This document shows, in pieces, positions 44,001 to 55,900 of a stretch of DNA of 64,000 nt. Under the pieces are notes generated by a model that had not been told where the DNA came from, searched no databases, and saw nothing but the letters and a program-made list of their open reading frames with translations. This DNA is from Melieria omissa. Its lineage: Eukaryota; Arthropoda; Insecta; Diptera; Ulidiidae. The stretch spans positions 186,001 to 250,000 of the forward strand of contig CAXARI010000079.1 of assembly GCA_963971225.1 (NCBI GenBank). The letters run 5' to 3'. Made by a program: the position numbers and the translations under genes. Within the stretch, counting starts at the first letter, position 1; every line of letters begins with the position of its first letter.

Positions 44001-46207
44001 CATCTAAAATAATATTACAGGAATTATGGCTGCTGAAGTTAGACTGGGATGAGTCAGTTCCTCAGAATCTTCACTCTGCGTGGGAGCATTTCCTCACTAG
44101 CCTTTCATCTCTTTCTATTTTCTCCATTCCTCGGTACTGTCTCATCGCGAAGGCTCACTCGATCCAGCTTCACGGATTTTGCGACGCATCGATTCGTGCA
44201 TATGGATGCGGCATTTACACTCGTGTGACAGATGAACTCGGCAACGTTCGCGTTCACCTCCTCACAGCAAGATCTAGAGTAGCGCCAATCAAACGACAAT
44301 CACTCCCAAGGCTCGAACTTTGTGGCGCACTTCTATTGGCTCGACTCCACAACAAAATCAAACCATTATTTAAAAGTACAAGTGTTTTTCTTTGGACAGA
44401 TTCGCAAATTGTGTTGCATTGGCTTAGATCGCATTCGGTCACGCTCTCGGCATTTGTTGGCAATAGAGTGTCCGAAATACAGGAGCTAACCGCAGACGCA
44501 CAGTGGAGACATGTCCCGACACACTGCAATCCAGCAGACATCGTCTCCAGAGGCAGCACAGCTGAATGTCTTAACAAATCTATATGGTTTACCGGACCTT
44601 CATTTCTAAATCTAGACGCAGATAAATGGCCTGCAACTGAATGCAATAAATTAGACTTCGAAGAAATCAACAAGGAGCAGAGGAAATCAGTATTTAAAGC
44701 GACTGTGGAGGCTAATTACATTTTGGAGGTGATTGATAAATATAGTTCTCACATGCAATGTTTGCGTGTTATCGCCTGGATCTTTCGCGGCTATCGGCGC
44801 TTCAACAAAGGCCTGCACGGCACATTTGAAACAGAGTCCCCCTCCCCTCAAGAGTTGCAGCATGCCTTTCGATGCATAATTTGGAACATACAAAAACATT
44901 ACTTTGCCGATGACATTCGTTTGCTCAAGCGCAACGCGCCAACAACCACCGCACTGAAGTACCTGAATCCGTTTTTGGAGTTGACTGAAGGCTTTGAGTT
45001 ATTAAAGGTTGGCGGACGTCTTGAATTGTCGGACTTGCCGGCATCTTGTAAGCACCCAATCTTGCTGCCCAGCAAATGCGAATTTGTCAGATGTTACGTG
45101 CGCCATCTGCACCTAAAAAACTACCACGCAGGGCCAAAGGCCCTCATTGCTTTAATTCGTTTGGAGTTCTGGATCATCAACGCAAGAGACATTGTTCGAC
45201 GAGTAGTCAGAAGTTGCGTTCACTGCGTTCGATACAAGCCGAAGCTGCTGCAAAACATGATGGGAAATCTACCCGCTGAACGTCTCACTCCATCGCGGCC
45301 ATTTGCTCGATGTGGAATGGATTTCTGCGGCCCTGTCAACACCTACCTGCGCATTAGAGGCAAGGCGCCGCGCAAAACCTATATAGCAGTCTTCATTTGC
45401 TTCGCCACCAAGGCAATTCATATGGAAATCGTCTCGGACTTATCAACAGACGCATTCTTGGCATCACTCAGGCGCATGATTGGAAGACGAGGATTGCCAT
45501 CCGACATATTCTGTGACAACGCAACAAATTTTGTTGGCGCTCGTAATCAATTTGAAGACATCAAGGCATTTCTGTTTAATAATACTAATCAGAATGCAAT
45601 TGTAAAATATTGTTCAAATGAATTTATCAATTTTCACTTCATACCCCCCAGAGCACCTCACTTTGGCGGTATTTGGGAGGCGGCCGTGAAGTCAGCCAAG
45701 GGCCACCTCAATCGCAGCTTGATGAACACCAAGCTTACTTTTGAAGAATTATCAACAGTGGTCATCGAAGTCGAAGCCATTCTCAACTCTCGGCCTATCA
45801 CACCACTTTCTACTGATCCGAGTGACTATGAGGCGCTGACACCAAGCCATTTCCTTGTGGGCAGCGCGCTCAAGGCATTACCGGACCGCAATGTTCCTAC
45901 TAACATTAATCATCTTGAAAAATGGGCCTGTGTCAGCAGTATCAAGCAGTTGTTTTGGCGTAAATGGACTCGTGACTATGTGAATGAACTACAGATGCGC
46001 ACCAAGTGGACCGATGCTCAGCCGAACGTTCCAGTCAACACGTTGGTGATTATCCATGATGACAACATACCACCGCAACGCTGGCAGCTGGGCAGAATCG
46101 TCAATTGTGTACCAGGGAAAGACTCATTGGTTCGAGTAGTCGACGTCCGGACTGCGAAGGGTGTCATTCGACGCCCAATTCACAAATTGGCTGCATTACC
46201 TCTTTGA
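41075..46207 (+). CDS. BEL/Pao Gag-Pol polyprotein
   Basis: ATG at 41075 (CAAAATGTCA context), 1710 codons. N-terminal Gag with an early coiled-coil and a DUF1759-type region (about residues 105-270; LPVLKLPTFSG, FNHLLTCLQGPA). Cys/His knuckles at about 323, 357 and 376. A DUF1758-type protease with ALLDSCSQ at about 458-465, where D-S/T-G is usual. RT with LRVVFDAS, ITADIVKMYRQV and YVDD (about 864). RNase H with GFCDASIRAYG (about 1035) and WTDSQIVLHW. Integrase zinc finger (HAGPKAL...CVHC), then a core with GMDFCGP, FCDNATNF and FGGIWEAAVK (about 1412, 1480 and 1534), then a DUF5641-type C-terminus (ALPL). It supplies capsid, cDNA synthesis and integration. No envelope follows. Confidence 0.95.
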   Translation: MSLEELKQQRANTKKSISRIKNIVEGNARGEGKTLSSAELKCRLAILEAYFKQILTVQASIEKLDVDDSCRADLEDLYISAKLAIQSQLGEDLHSTSMSDSTCIMPIMNAKLPVLKLPTFSGRYSEYKNFITSFNQIIDREAGLSNLEKFNHLLTCLQGPALQTVKAFQITNENYPKALERLRARYDNNTLIFMENITALFDLPVVSKSNADQLRSLVDNASALYGSLLSLGSDKEISQAMLTHLVMQRCDEGTRRKWKESLNFQNLPTWSDCTQTLERHCQYLQSLERSHTNNNEHRNNSQSASKQGKSNNNYSFACAKSSCPICLNANHKIHNCDRFKDLEVAQRFEHVKKLRLCINCLSKGHQLSNCPSTHRCKVCSRQHNSMLHRYTESTPTETTSSNRSSVLQTSPSSFVPSTPRGAVTHTHLDTASTDNVILATAMVLVQDYSGCYRLGRALLDSCSQLNFMTDDFAQKLRLRRDKHNVEVHSIGNSSTNIKYKTATTINSHCTAFELPLTFCITPHIAYQPESEIDISSWNLPPNIELADEQFYKSKRIDLLLGTESFFSILSVGQIKLGNHLPLLQKTVLGWVVSGRYQNSVTQNSTCLLTHHNSIDENLERLWKLEEVIAAPDVWSREQHTCERLFTETVHRTVEGRVVVKLPFKDDPSCLGSSYTTALRRFIAQEHRLSRSPDLKFKYVEFMQEYEKLGHMTAVTEPNLNEPHYYIPHHCVLKPSSTSTKLRVVFDASCRTTSQKSLNDMQMIGPTLQPELFMLLLRFRLHRFAITADIVKMYRQVLVDPEDRRFQYILWRSSPDMEIRTFQLNTVTYGMAAAPYLAVRSLFYLADQHESQFQTGAKIVKTSFYVDDLLCGADSLDDLRHVQYEVRELLKLGGLELAKWHSNHQAFRDDTTTKNMNLDSVSVTSALGLKWDQEQDVFLPSFELKPNLSKRVTKRSILSIASSLFDPLGLLAPIIITSKIILQELWLLKLDWDESVPQNLHSAWEHFLTSLSSLSIFSIPRYCLIAKAHSIQLHGFCDASIRAYGCGIYTRVTDELGNVRVHLLTARSRVAPIKRQSLPRLELCGALLLARLHNKIKPLFKSTSVFLWTDSQIVLHWLRSHSVTLSAFVGNRVSEIQELTADAQWRHVPTHCNPADIVSRGSTAECLNKSIWFTGPSFLNLDADKWPATECNKLDFEEINKEQRKSVFKATVEANYILEVIDKYSSHMQCLRVIAWIFRGYRRFNKGLHGTFETESPSPQELQHAFRCIIWNIQKHYFADDIRLLKRNAPTTTALKYLNPFLELTEGFELLKVGGRLELSDLPASCKHPILLPSKCEFVRCYVRHLHLKNYHAGPKALIALIRLEFWIINARDIVRRVVRSCVHCVRYKPKLLQNMMGNLPAERLTPSRPFARCGMDFCGPVNTYLRIRGKAPRKTYIAVFICFATKAIHMEIVSDLSTDAFLASLRRMIGRRGLPSDIFCDNATNFVGARNQFEDIKAFLFNNTNQNAIVKYCSNEFINFHFIPPRAPHFGGIWEAAVKSAKGHLNRSLMNTKLTFEELSTVVIEVEAILNSRPITPLSTDPSDYEALTPSHFLVGSALKALPDRNVPTNINHLEKWACVSSIKQLFWRKWTRDYVNELQMRTKWTDAQPNVPVNTLVIIHDDNIPPQRWQLGRIVNCVPGKDSLVRVVDVRTAKGVIRRPIHKLAALPL

Positions 46208-46219
46208 AAGTCAAAGACC

Positions 46220-46236
46220 TTTCAAGGGCGCCGGGA
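46220..46236 (+). other. BEL polypurine tract
   Basis: TTCAAGGGCGCCGGGA directly before the 3' LTR is the purine-rich plus-strand primer candidate. It is not a pure purine run. Confidence 0.55.
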
Positions 46237-46533
46237 TGTTGGGTCACGCCCCAACTTGTAGATATTTAAGATTTATAACACACGCGTGTATAATGTGTAT
46301 AATTTTCTTTATATATTGTCTTTAAAGTTTATAACGATATTGTGTCCTTTTCTATAACAACACTGCTTTCCAGAGTGAAATATTCATGTTTCAACACAAT
46401 GTTTAGCAACAATGCTTAGCAACAATGTACAAGCGATTGGGTTTAGAATAAGAACGAGTTGAAAATAAAAAGCAGAACGAACACAAACTTCCTCGGTGTC
46501 GCATCATTTAGGAAAAAGCTCCTAGATTCAACA
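46237..46533 (+). repeat. BEL 3' LTR
   Basis: 297 bp, identical to the 5' LTR as read, followed by the CATAG target duplicate and the Tc1 remainder. Confidence 0.93.
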
Positions 46534-46905
46534 CATAGTATTAAACAAACATAATGATGATATATTTTACCTACTTACTTCTTAGTCTTTAATACGTAAT
46601 TTCATAAATAATTTTTGTTTGTTATTTCTTTTTTTGTGTCACAACTTCCCTTTAAAACAAAGTTATGATCACACCAACAATTGGAAATTTTGACGATTTT
46701 TCCTAGTTGCCACGAGTTTACCGGCATCGACAGAGTTTTCATATACCATAATGAGTTTCCTTTAGCAGAATTTCAAAGAAAGCTTTCCAATGAATAATTT
46801 GATACCTTATTTGATATTTTTACTTGATTGGTTTTTGTTTTATCGATGATGGAAGTAGAAATTTCGAAATTTTTTCATCGGTCATAATTCGATGAACAGG
46901 GACTG

Positions 46906-49900
46906 TATATCAGGGGTGCCCAAAATCTTCGTATGGAAAAGCATAAACCAATACATGTAAAGTTGCCCAAAAAAATGCAAAAAAATTATTTAATTAATTG
47001 AATTAGTTGAAAGCACATTGTGCATTTCGCTTGACCCTTAAAATTATAAGTGAAAAAAATATAATGTTCCCATTTGTCATTGCCGAAAGGCCAACCAATC
47101 GCCAACACAAAAACTACAACAACAAAAGCATCTAATTTTTTTTCATACATACAATTTCTTGAGGCAACAAAACAAAAATCCGCGCAGCCCCCACACGTGT
47201 TGCTTCGTTGCTGTCACAACAACTGATTGAAAGAATGCACCTCTGATCTATATAACCAATCAAATGCTTGTGGAACCTAAGTACGCACAATCACTTTAAT
47301 CAAAATGGCGTCAAAATTAAGCCAGAGTGACCACCTTTCACCAATTTGGTAAATAAAAAAAATATCCCACCGGCAGCATGATCGAAATTATGGCTGTTAA
47401 ATCTCGACCCGTTAACGGATTTTAATAATATTATGCCTTATGATTTAGCTGGACTCGTATGCTTTCTATAATGGTATCAATCATCCTTCTATACCCCAAG
47501 GTTCGAAAGCAAATCGATTTGGAACGGTGACTTTGAAAAAATTGGTACTTGTGTGCAACCACTAAAATGCTTGTCAACACCAAATACATAAGTGCATATT
47601 AATAATTGACCCCTTCAAATTTAGCTAGAGGCTTAGGCTTTCTATATTGGTCCCTAACTTTTCATTATCCTTCAGGAGTAATGAGAAAATCGATGCGCAA
47701 GGATATCATTGAAAAACTGCCTATTACAAAATACACACTCACCACTAAAGTGCTTATAGATTCCGAACGGTATGGGTTACGTTAATAAAAAACCTCTTAA
47801 AATGTAGCTAGAGATTGCAGCTTTATCAAATTAAATCAATAATTTGATTACTATTCGGCAATCATGAACAGATCGATGCGCAAGAGTCACATTAAATGGC
47901 TGCCTACTGCAAAATCGATAAAATGCTTGTAAAATATGATGATTCTAGGTTTATAGAAAAAATAATAACCTTAAAACCTAGCTGGAGTTTTGAGCTTTCA
48001 TAAATGGGGTCAATCTTCTCGCTATCTCAAATAATGCAGGAGAATTTCGTTGTGGAAAAGTGATATCGACCACATGATACATCTATATCAGGGGTGAACA
48101 AAATCTTCTTATGGAAAAGCAAACACCAATACATGTAAAGTTGCCCAAAAAAATGCAAACAAATTATTTCATTAATTGAATTAGTTGAAAGCACATTGTG
48201 CATTTCGCTTGACCCTTAAAATTATAAGTGAAAAAATATAATGTTCCCATTTGTCATTGCCGAAAGGCCAACCATTCGCCAACACAAAAAAGCATACACA
48301 CAAAAACTACAACAACAAAAGCATCTAATTTTTTTTCATACATACAATTTCTTGAGTCAACAAAACAAAAACCGCGCAGCCCCCACACGTGCTGCTTCGT
48401 TGCTGTCACAACAACGACTGATTGAAAGAATGCACCTCTGATCTATATAACCAATCAAAAGCTTGTGGAACCTAAGTACGCACAATCACTTTAATCAAAA
48501 TGGCGTCAAAATTAAGCCAGAGTTACCACCTTTCACCAATTTGGTAAATACAAAAAATATCCCACCGGCAGCATGATCGAAATTATGGCTGTTAACGGAT
48601 TTTAATAATATTATGCCTTATTATTTAGCTAGACTCGTATGCTTTCTATAATGGTATCAATCATCCTTCTATACCCCAAGGTTCGAAAGCAAATCGATTT
48701 GGAACGGTGACTTTGAAAAAATTGCTACTTGGGTGCGACCACTAAAATGCTTGTCAACACCAAATGCATTAATGCATATTAATAATTGACCCCTTAAAAT
48801 TTAGCTAGAGGCTTAGGCTTTCTATATTGGTCCCTAACTTTTCATTATCCTTCAGGAATAATGAGAAAATCGATGCGCAAGGATAACATTGAAAAACTGC
48901 CTATTACAAAATACACACTCACCACTAAAGTGCTTATAGATTCCGAACAGTATGGGTTACGTTAATAAAAAACCCCTTAAAATGTAGCTAGAGATTGCAG
49001 CTTTATCAAATTAAATCAATAATTTGATTACTTTTCGGCAATCATGAACAGATCGATGCGCAAGAGTGACATTAAATGGCTGCCTACTGCAAAATCGATA
49101 AAATGCTTGTAAAATATGATGATTCTAGGTTTATAGAAAAAATAATAACCTTACAACCTAGCTGGAGTTTTGAGCTTTCATAAATGGGGTCAATCTTCTC
49201 GCTATCTCAAATAATGCAGGAGAATTTCGTTGTGGAAAAGTGATATCGACCACATGATACATCTCTATCAGGGGTGCCCAAAATCTTCTTATGGAAAAGC
49301 AAAAACCAATACATGTAAAGTTGCCCAAAAAAATGCAAACAAATTATTTAATTAATTGAATTAGTTGAAAGCACATTGTGCATTTCACTTGACCCTTAAA
49401 ATTATAAGTGAAAAAAATATAATGTTCCCATTTGTCATTGCCGAAAGGCCAACCAATCGCCAACACAAAAAAGCATACATACAAAAACTACAACAACAAC
49501 AGCATCTAATTTTTTTTCATACATAGAATTTCTTGAGGCAACAAAACAAAAATCCGCGCAGCCCCCACACGTGTTGCTTCGTTGCTGTCACAACAACGAC
49601 TGATTGAAAGAATGCACCTCTGATCTATATAACCAATCAAATGCTTGTGCAACCTAAGTACGCACAATCACTTTAATCAAAATGGCGTCAAAATTAAGCC
49701 AGAGTGACCACCTTTCACCAATTTGGTAAATAAAAAAAATATCCCACCGGCAGCATGATCGAAATTATGGCTGTTAAATCTCGACCCGTTAACGGATTTT
49801 AATAATATTATGCCATATTATTTAGCTAGACTCGTATGCTTTCTATAATGGTATCAATCATCCTTCTATACCCCAAGGTTCGAAAGCAAATCGATTTGGA

Positions 49901-52900
49901 ACGGTGACTTTGAAAAAATTGGTACTTGTGTGCAACCACTAAAATGCTTGTCAACACCAAATGCATAAGTGCATATTAATAATTGACCCGTTTAAATTTA
50001 GCCAGAGTCTTATGCTTTCTATATTGGTCCCTAACTTTTCATTATCCTTCAGGAATAATGAGCATATCGATGCGCAAGGATAACATTGAAAATCTGCCTA
50101 TTACAAAATGTACACTCACCACTAAAGTGCTTATAGATTCCAAACGGTATGGGTTACGTTCATAAAAAACCCCTTAAAATGTAGCTAGAGGTTTATAGAA
50201 AAAATAATAACCTTAAAACCTAGCTGGAGTTTTGAGCTTTCATAAATGGGGTCAATCTTCTCGCTATCTCAAATAATGCAGGAGAATTTCGTTGTGGAAA
50301 AGTGATATCGACCACATGATACATCTATATCAGGGGTGCCCAAAATATTCTTATGGAAAAGCAAAAACCAATACATGTAAAGTTGCCCAAAAAAATGCAA
50401 ACAAATTATTTAATTAATTGAATTAGTTGAAAGCACATTGTGCATTTCGCTTGACCCTTAAAATTATAAGTGAAAAAATATAATGTTCCCATTTGTCATT
50501 GCCGAAAGGCCAAACAATCGCCAACACAAAAACTACAACAACAAAAGCATCTAATTTTTTTTCATACATAGAATTTCTTGAGGCAACAAAACAAAAATCC
50601 GCGCAGCCCCCACACGTGTTGCTTCGTTGCTGTCACAACAACGACTGATTGAAAGAATGCACCTCTGATCTATATAACCAATCAAATGCTTGTGCAACCT
50701 AAGTACGCACAATCACTTTAATCAAAATTGCGTCAAAATTAAGCCAGAGTGACCACCTTTCACCAATTTGGTAAATAAAAGAAATATCCCACTGGCAGCA
50801 TGATCGAAATTATGGCTGTTAAATCTCGACCCGTTAACGGATTTTAATAATATTATGCCTTATTATTTAGCTAGACTCGTATGCTTTCTATAATGGTATC
50901 AATCATCCTTCTATACCCCAAGGTTCGAAAGCAAATCGATTTGGAACGGTGACTTTGAACAAATTGCTACTTGGGTGCAACCACTAAAAATTTAGCCAGA
51001 GTCTTATGCTTTCTATATTGGTCCCTAACTTTTCATTATCCTTCAGGAATAATGAGCATATCGATGCGCAAGGATAACATTGAAAAACTGCCTATTACAA
51101 AATACACACTCACCACTAAAGTGCTTATAGATTCCAAACGGTATGGGTTACGTTCATAAAAAACCCCTTAAAATTTAGCTAGAGATTGCAGCTTCATCAA
51201 ATTAAATCAATAATTTGATTACTATTCGGCAATCATGAACAGATCGATGCGCAAGAGTCACATTAAATGGCTGCCTACTGCAAAATCGATAAAATGCTTG
51301 TAAAATATGATGATTCTAGGTTTATAGAAAAAATAATAACCTTTAAACCTAGCTGGAGTTTTGAGCTTTCATAAATGGGGTCAATCTTCTCGTTATCTCA
51401 AATAATGCAGGAGAATTTCGTTGTGGAAAAGTGATATCGACCACATGATACATCTACATCAGGGGTGCCCAAAATCTTCTTATGGAAAATCAAAAACCAA
51501 TACATGTAAAGTTGCCCAAAAAAATGCAAACAAATTATTTAATTAATGGAATTAGTTGAAAGCACATTGTGCATTTCGCTTGACCCTTAAAATTATAAGT
51601 GAAAAAATATAATGTTCCCACATGTCATTGCCGAAAGGCCAACCAATCGCCAACACAAAACCTACAACAACAAAAGCATCTAATTTTTTTTCATACATAC
51701 AATTTCTTGAGGCAACAAAACAAAAATCCGCGCAGCCCCCACACGTGTTGCTTCGTTGCTGTCACAACAACGACTGATTGAAAGAATGCACCTCTGATCT
51801 ATATAACCAATCAAATGCTTGTGGAACCTAAGTACGCACAATCACTTTAATCGAAATGGCGTCAAAATTAAGCCAGAGTGACCACCTTCCACCAATTTGG
51901 TAAATAAAAAAAATATCCCACCGGCAGCATGATCGAAATTATGGCTGTTAAATCTCGACCCGTTAACGGATTTTAATAATATTATGCCTTATTATTTAGC
52001 TAGACTCGTATGCTTTCTATAATGGTATCAATCATCCTTCTATACCCCAAGGTTCGAAAGCAAATCGATTTGGAACGGTGACTTTGAAAAAATTGCTACT
52101 TGGGTGCGACCACTAAAATGCTTGTCAACACCAAATGCATAAGTGCATATTAATAATTGACCCCATAAAATTTAGCCAGAGTCTTATGCTTTCTATATTG
52201 GTCCCTAACTTTTCATTATCCTTCAGGAGTAATGAGCATATCGATGCGCAAGGATAATATTGAAAAACTGCCTATTACAAAATACACACTCACCACTAAA
52301 GTGCTTATAGATTCCAAACGGTATGGGCTACGTTAATAAAAAACATCTTAAAATATAGCTAGAGATCGCAGCTTTATCAAATTAAATCAATAATTTGATT
52401 ACTATTCGGCAATCATGAACAGATCGATGCGCAAGAGTGACATTAAATGGCTGCCTACTGCAAAATCGATAAAATGCTTGTAAAATATGATGATTCTAGG
52501 TTTATAGAAAAAATAATAACCTTAAAACCTAGCTGGAGTTTTGAGCTTTCATAAATGGGGTCAATCTTCTCGCTATCTCAAATAATGCAGGAGAATTTCG
52601 TTGTGGAAAAGTGATATCGACCACATGATACATCTATATCAGGGGTGCCCAAAATCTTCTTATGGAAAAGCATAAACCAATACATGTAAAGTTGCCCAAA
52701 AAAATTCCAAAAAATTATTTAATTAATTGAATTAGTTGAAAGCACATTGTGCATTTCGCTTGACCCTTAAAATTATAAGCGAAAAAATATAATGTTCCCA
52801 TTTGTCATTGCCGAAAGGCCAACCAATCGCCAACACAAAAACTACAACAACAAAAGCATCTAATTTTTTTCATACATACAATTTCTTGAGGCAACAAAAC

Positions 52901-55900
52901 AAAAATCCGCGCAGCCCCCACACGTGTTGCTTCGTTGCTGTCACAACAACGACTGATTGAAAGAATGCACCTCTGATCTATATAACCAATCAAATGCTTG
53001 TGGAACCTAAGTACGCACAATCACTTTAATCGAAATGGCGTCAAAATTAAGCCAGAGTGACCACCTTCCACCAATTTGGTAAATAAAAAAAATATCCCAC
53101 CGGCAGCATGATCGAAATTATGGCTGTTAAATCTCGACCCGTTAACGGATTTTAATAATATTATGCCTTATTATTTAGCTAGACTCGTATGCTTTCTATA
53201 ATGGTATCAATCATCCTTCTATACCCCAAGGTTCGAAAGCAAATCGATTTGGAACGGTGACTTTGAAAAAATTGCTACTTGGGTGCAACCACTAAAATGC
53301 TTGTCAACACCAAATGCATAAGTGCATATTAATAATTGACCCCTTAAAATTTAGCCAGAGTCTTATGCTTTCTATATTGGTCCCTAACTTTTCATTTTCC
53401 TTCAGGAGTAATGAGCATATCGATGCGCAAGGATAACATTGAAAAACTGCCTATTACAAAATACACACTCACCACTAAAGTGCTTATAGATTCCAAACGG
53501 TATGGGTTACGTTCATAAAAAACCCCTTAAAATTTAGCTAGAGATTGCAGCTTCATCAAATTAAATCAATAATTTGATTACTATTCGGCAATCATGAACA
53601 GATCGATGCGCAAGAGTGACATTAAATGGCTGTCTACTGCAAAATCGATAAAATGCTTGTAAAATATGATGATTCTAGGTTTATAGAAAAAATAATAACC
53701 TTAAAACCTAGCTGGAGTTTTGAGCTTTCATAAATGAGGTCAATCTTCTCGCTATCTCAAATAATGCAGGAGAATTTCGTTGTGGAAAAGTGATATCGAC
53801 CACATGATACATCTATATCAGGGGTGCCCAAAATCTTCTTATGGAAAAGCATAAACCAATACATGTAAAGTTGCCCAAAAAAATTCCAAAAAATTATTTA
53901 ATTAATTGAATTAGTTGAAAGCACATTGTGCATTTCGCTTGACCCTTAAAATTATAAGCGAAAAAATATAATGTTCCCATTTGTCATTGCCGAAAGGCCA
54001 ACCAATCGCCAACACAAAAACTACAACAACAAAAGCATCTAATTTTTTTCATACATACAATTTCTTGAGGCAACAAAACAAAAATCCGCGCAGCCCCCAC
54101 ACGTGTTGCTTCGTTGCTGTCACAACAACGACTGATTGAAAGAATGCACCTCTGATCTATATAACAAATTAAATGCTTGTGGAACCTAAGTACGAACAAT
54201 CACTTTAATCAAAATAGCGTCAAAATTAAGCCAGAGTGACCATCTTTCACCAATTTGGTAAATAAAAAAAATATCCCACCGGCAGCATGATCGAAGTTAT
54301 GGCTGTTAAATCTCGACCCGTTAACGGATTTTAATAATATTATGCCTTATTATTTAGCTAGACTCGTATGTTTTCTATAATGGTATCAGTCATCCTTCTA
54401 TACCCCAAGGTTCGAAAGCAAATCGATTTGGAACGGTGACTTTGAAAAAATTGGTTCTTGGGTGCAACCACTAAAATGCTTGTCAACACCAAATGCATAA
54501 GTGCAAATTAATAATTGACCCCTTAAAATTTAGCCAGAGTCTTATGCTTTCTATATTGGTCCCTAACTATTCATTATCCTTCAGGAATAATGAGCATATC
54601 GATGCGCAAGGATAATATTGAAAAACTGCCTATTACAAAATACACACTCACCACTAAAGTGCTTATAGATTCCAAACGGTATGGGCTACGTTAATAAAAA
54701 ACATCTTAAAATATAGCTAGAGATCGCAGCTTTATCAAATTAAATCAATAATTTGATTACTATTCGGCAATCATGAACAGATCGATGCGCAAGAGTGCCA
54801 TTAAATGGCTGCCTACTGCAAAATCGATAAAATGCTTGTAAAATATGATGATTCTAGGTTTATAGAAAAAATAATAACCTTAAAACCTAGCTGGAGTTTT
54901 GAGCTTCCATAAATGGGGTCAATCTTCTCGCTATCTCAAATAATGCAGGAGAATTTCGTTGTGGAAAAGTGATATCGACCACATGATACATCTATATCAG
55001 GGGTGCCCAAAATCTTCTTATGGAAAAGCAAAAAACCAATACATGTAAAGTTGCCCAAAAAAATGCAAACAAATTATTTAATTAATTGAATTAGTTGAAA
55101 GCACATTGTGCATTTCGCTTGACCCTTAAAATTATAAGTGAAAAAAATATAATGTTCCCATTTGTCATTGCCGAAAGGCCAACCAATCGCCAAAACAAAA
55201 ACTACAACAACAAAAGCATCTAATTTTTTTTCATATATAGAATTTCTTGAGGCAACAAAACAAAAATCCGCGCAGCCCCCACACGTGTTGCTTCGTTGCT
55301 GTCACAACAACGACTGATTGAAAGAATGCACCTCTGATCTATATAACCAATCAAATGCTTGTGCAACCTAAGTATGCCCAATCACTTTAATCAAAATGGC
55401 GTCAAAATTAAGCCAGAGTGACCACCTTTCACCAATTTGGTAAATAAAAAAAATATCCCACCGCCAGCATGATCGAAATTATGGCTGTTAAATCTCGACC
55501 CGTTAACGGATTTTAATAATATTATGCCTTATTATTTAGGTAGACTCGTATGCTTTCTATAATGGTATCAATCATCCTTCTATACCCCAAGGTTCGAAAG
55601 CAAATCGATTTGGAACGGTGACTTTGAAAAAATTGCTACTTGGGTGCAACCACTTAAATGCTTGTCAACACCAAATGCATAAGTTCATATTAATAATTGA
55701 CCCCTTAAAATTTAGCCAGAGTCTTATGCTTTCTATATTGGTCCCTAACTTTTCATTATCCTTCCACCACTAAAGTGCTTATAGATTCCAAACGGTATGG
55801 GCTACGTTAATAAAAAACCCCTTAAAATGTAGCTAGAGATCGCAGCTTTATCAAATTAAATCAATAATTTGATTACTATTCGGCAATCATGAACAGATCG

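Larger units (their letters stand above)
39919..46533 (+). mobile_element. BEL/Pao LTR retrotransposon, apparently intact
   Basis: 6615 bp with two 297-bp LTRs that look identical base for base, a 5-bp target duplicate CATAG (39914-39918, 46534-46538), a primer site, one 1710-codon polyprotein and a purine-rich tract. LTR edges are TGTTGGG...TTCAACA. No stop, frameshift or deletion is visible, so it could be active or very recently active. The polyprotein order (gag, protease, RT, RNase H, integrase) and domain types place it in BEL/Pao. Confidence 0.95.
38594..46905 (-). mobile_element. Tc1-type transposon interrupted by BEL
   Basis: Inverted termini CAGTCCCTGTTCATCGAATT (38594) and its complement (to 46905) extend for about 38 bp. 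They are flanked by TA (38592-38593, 46906-46907) in satellite 'catctatatcagg'. Without the BEL element (39919-46533) and one target copy it is about 1.69 kb, normal for Tc1. The transposase lies on the minus strand and is degenerate. The part right of BEL (46539-46905) is its 5' noncoding side and holds no gene. Confidence 0.9.
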
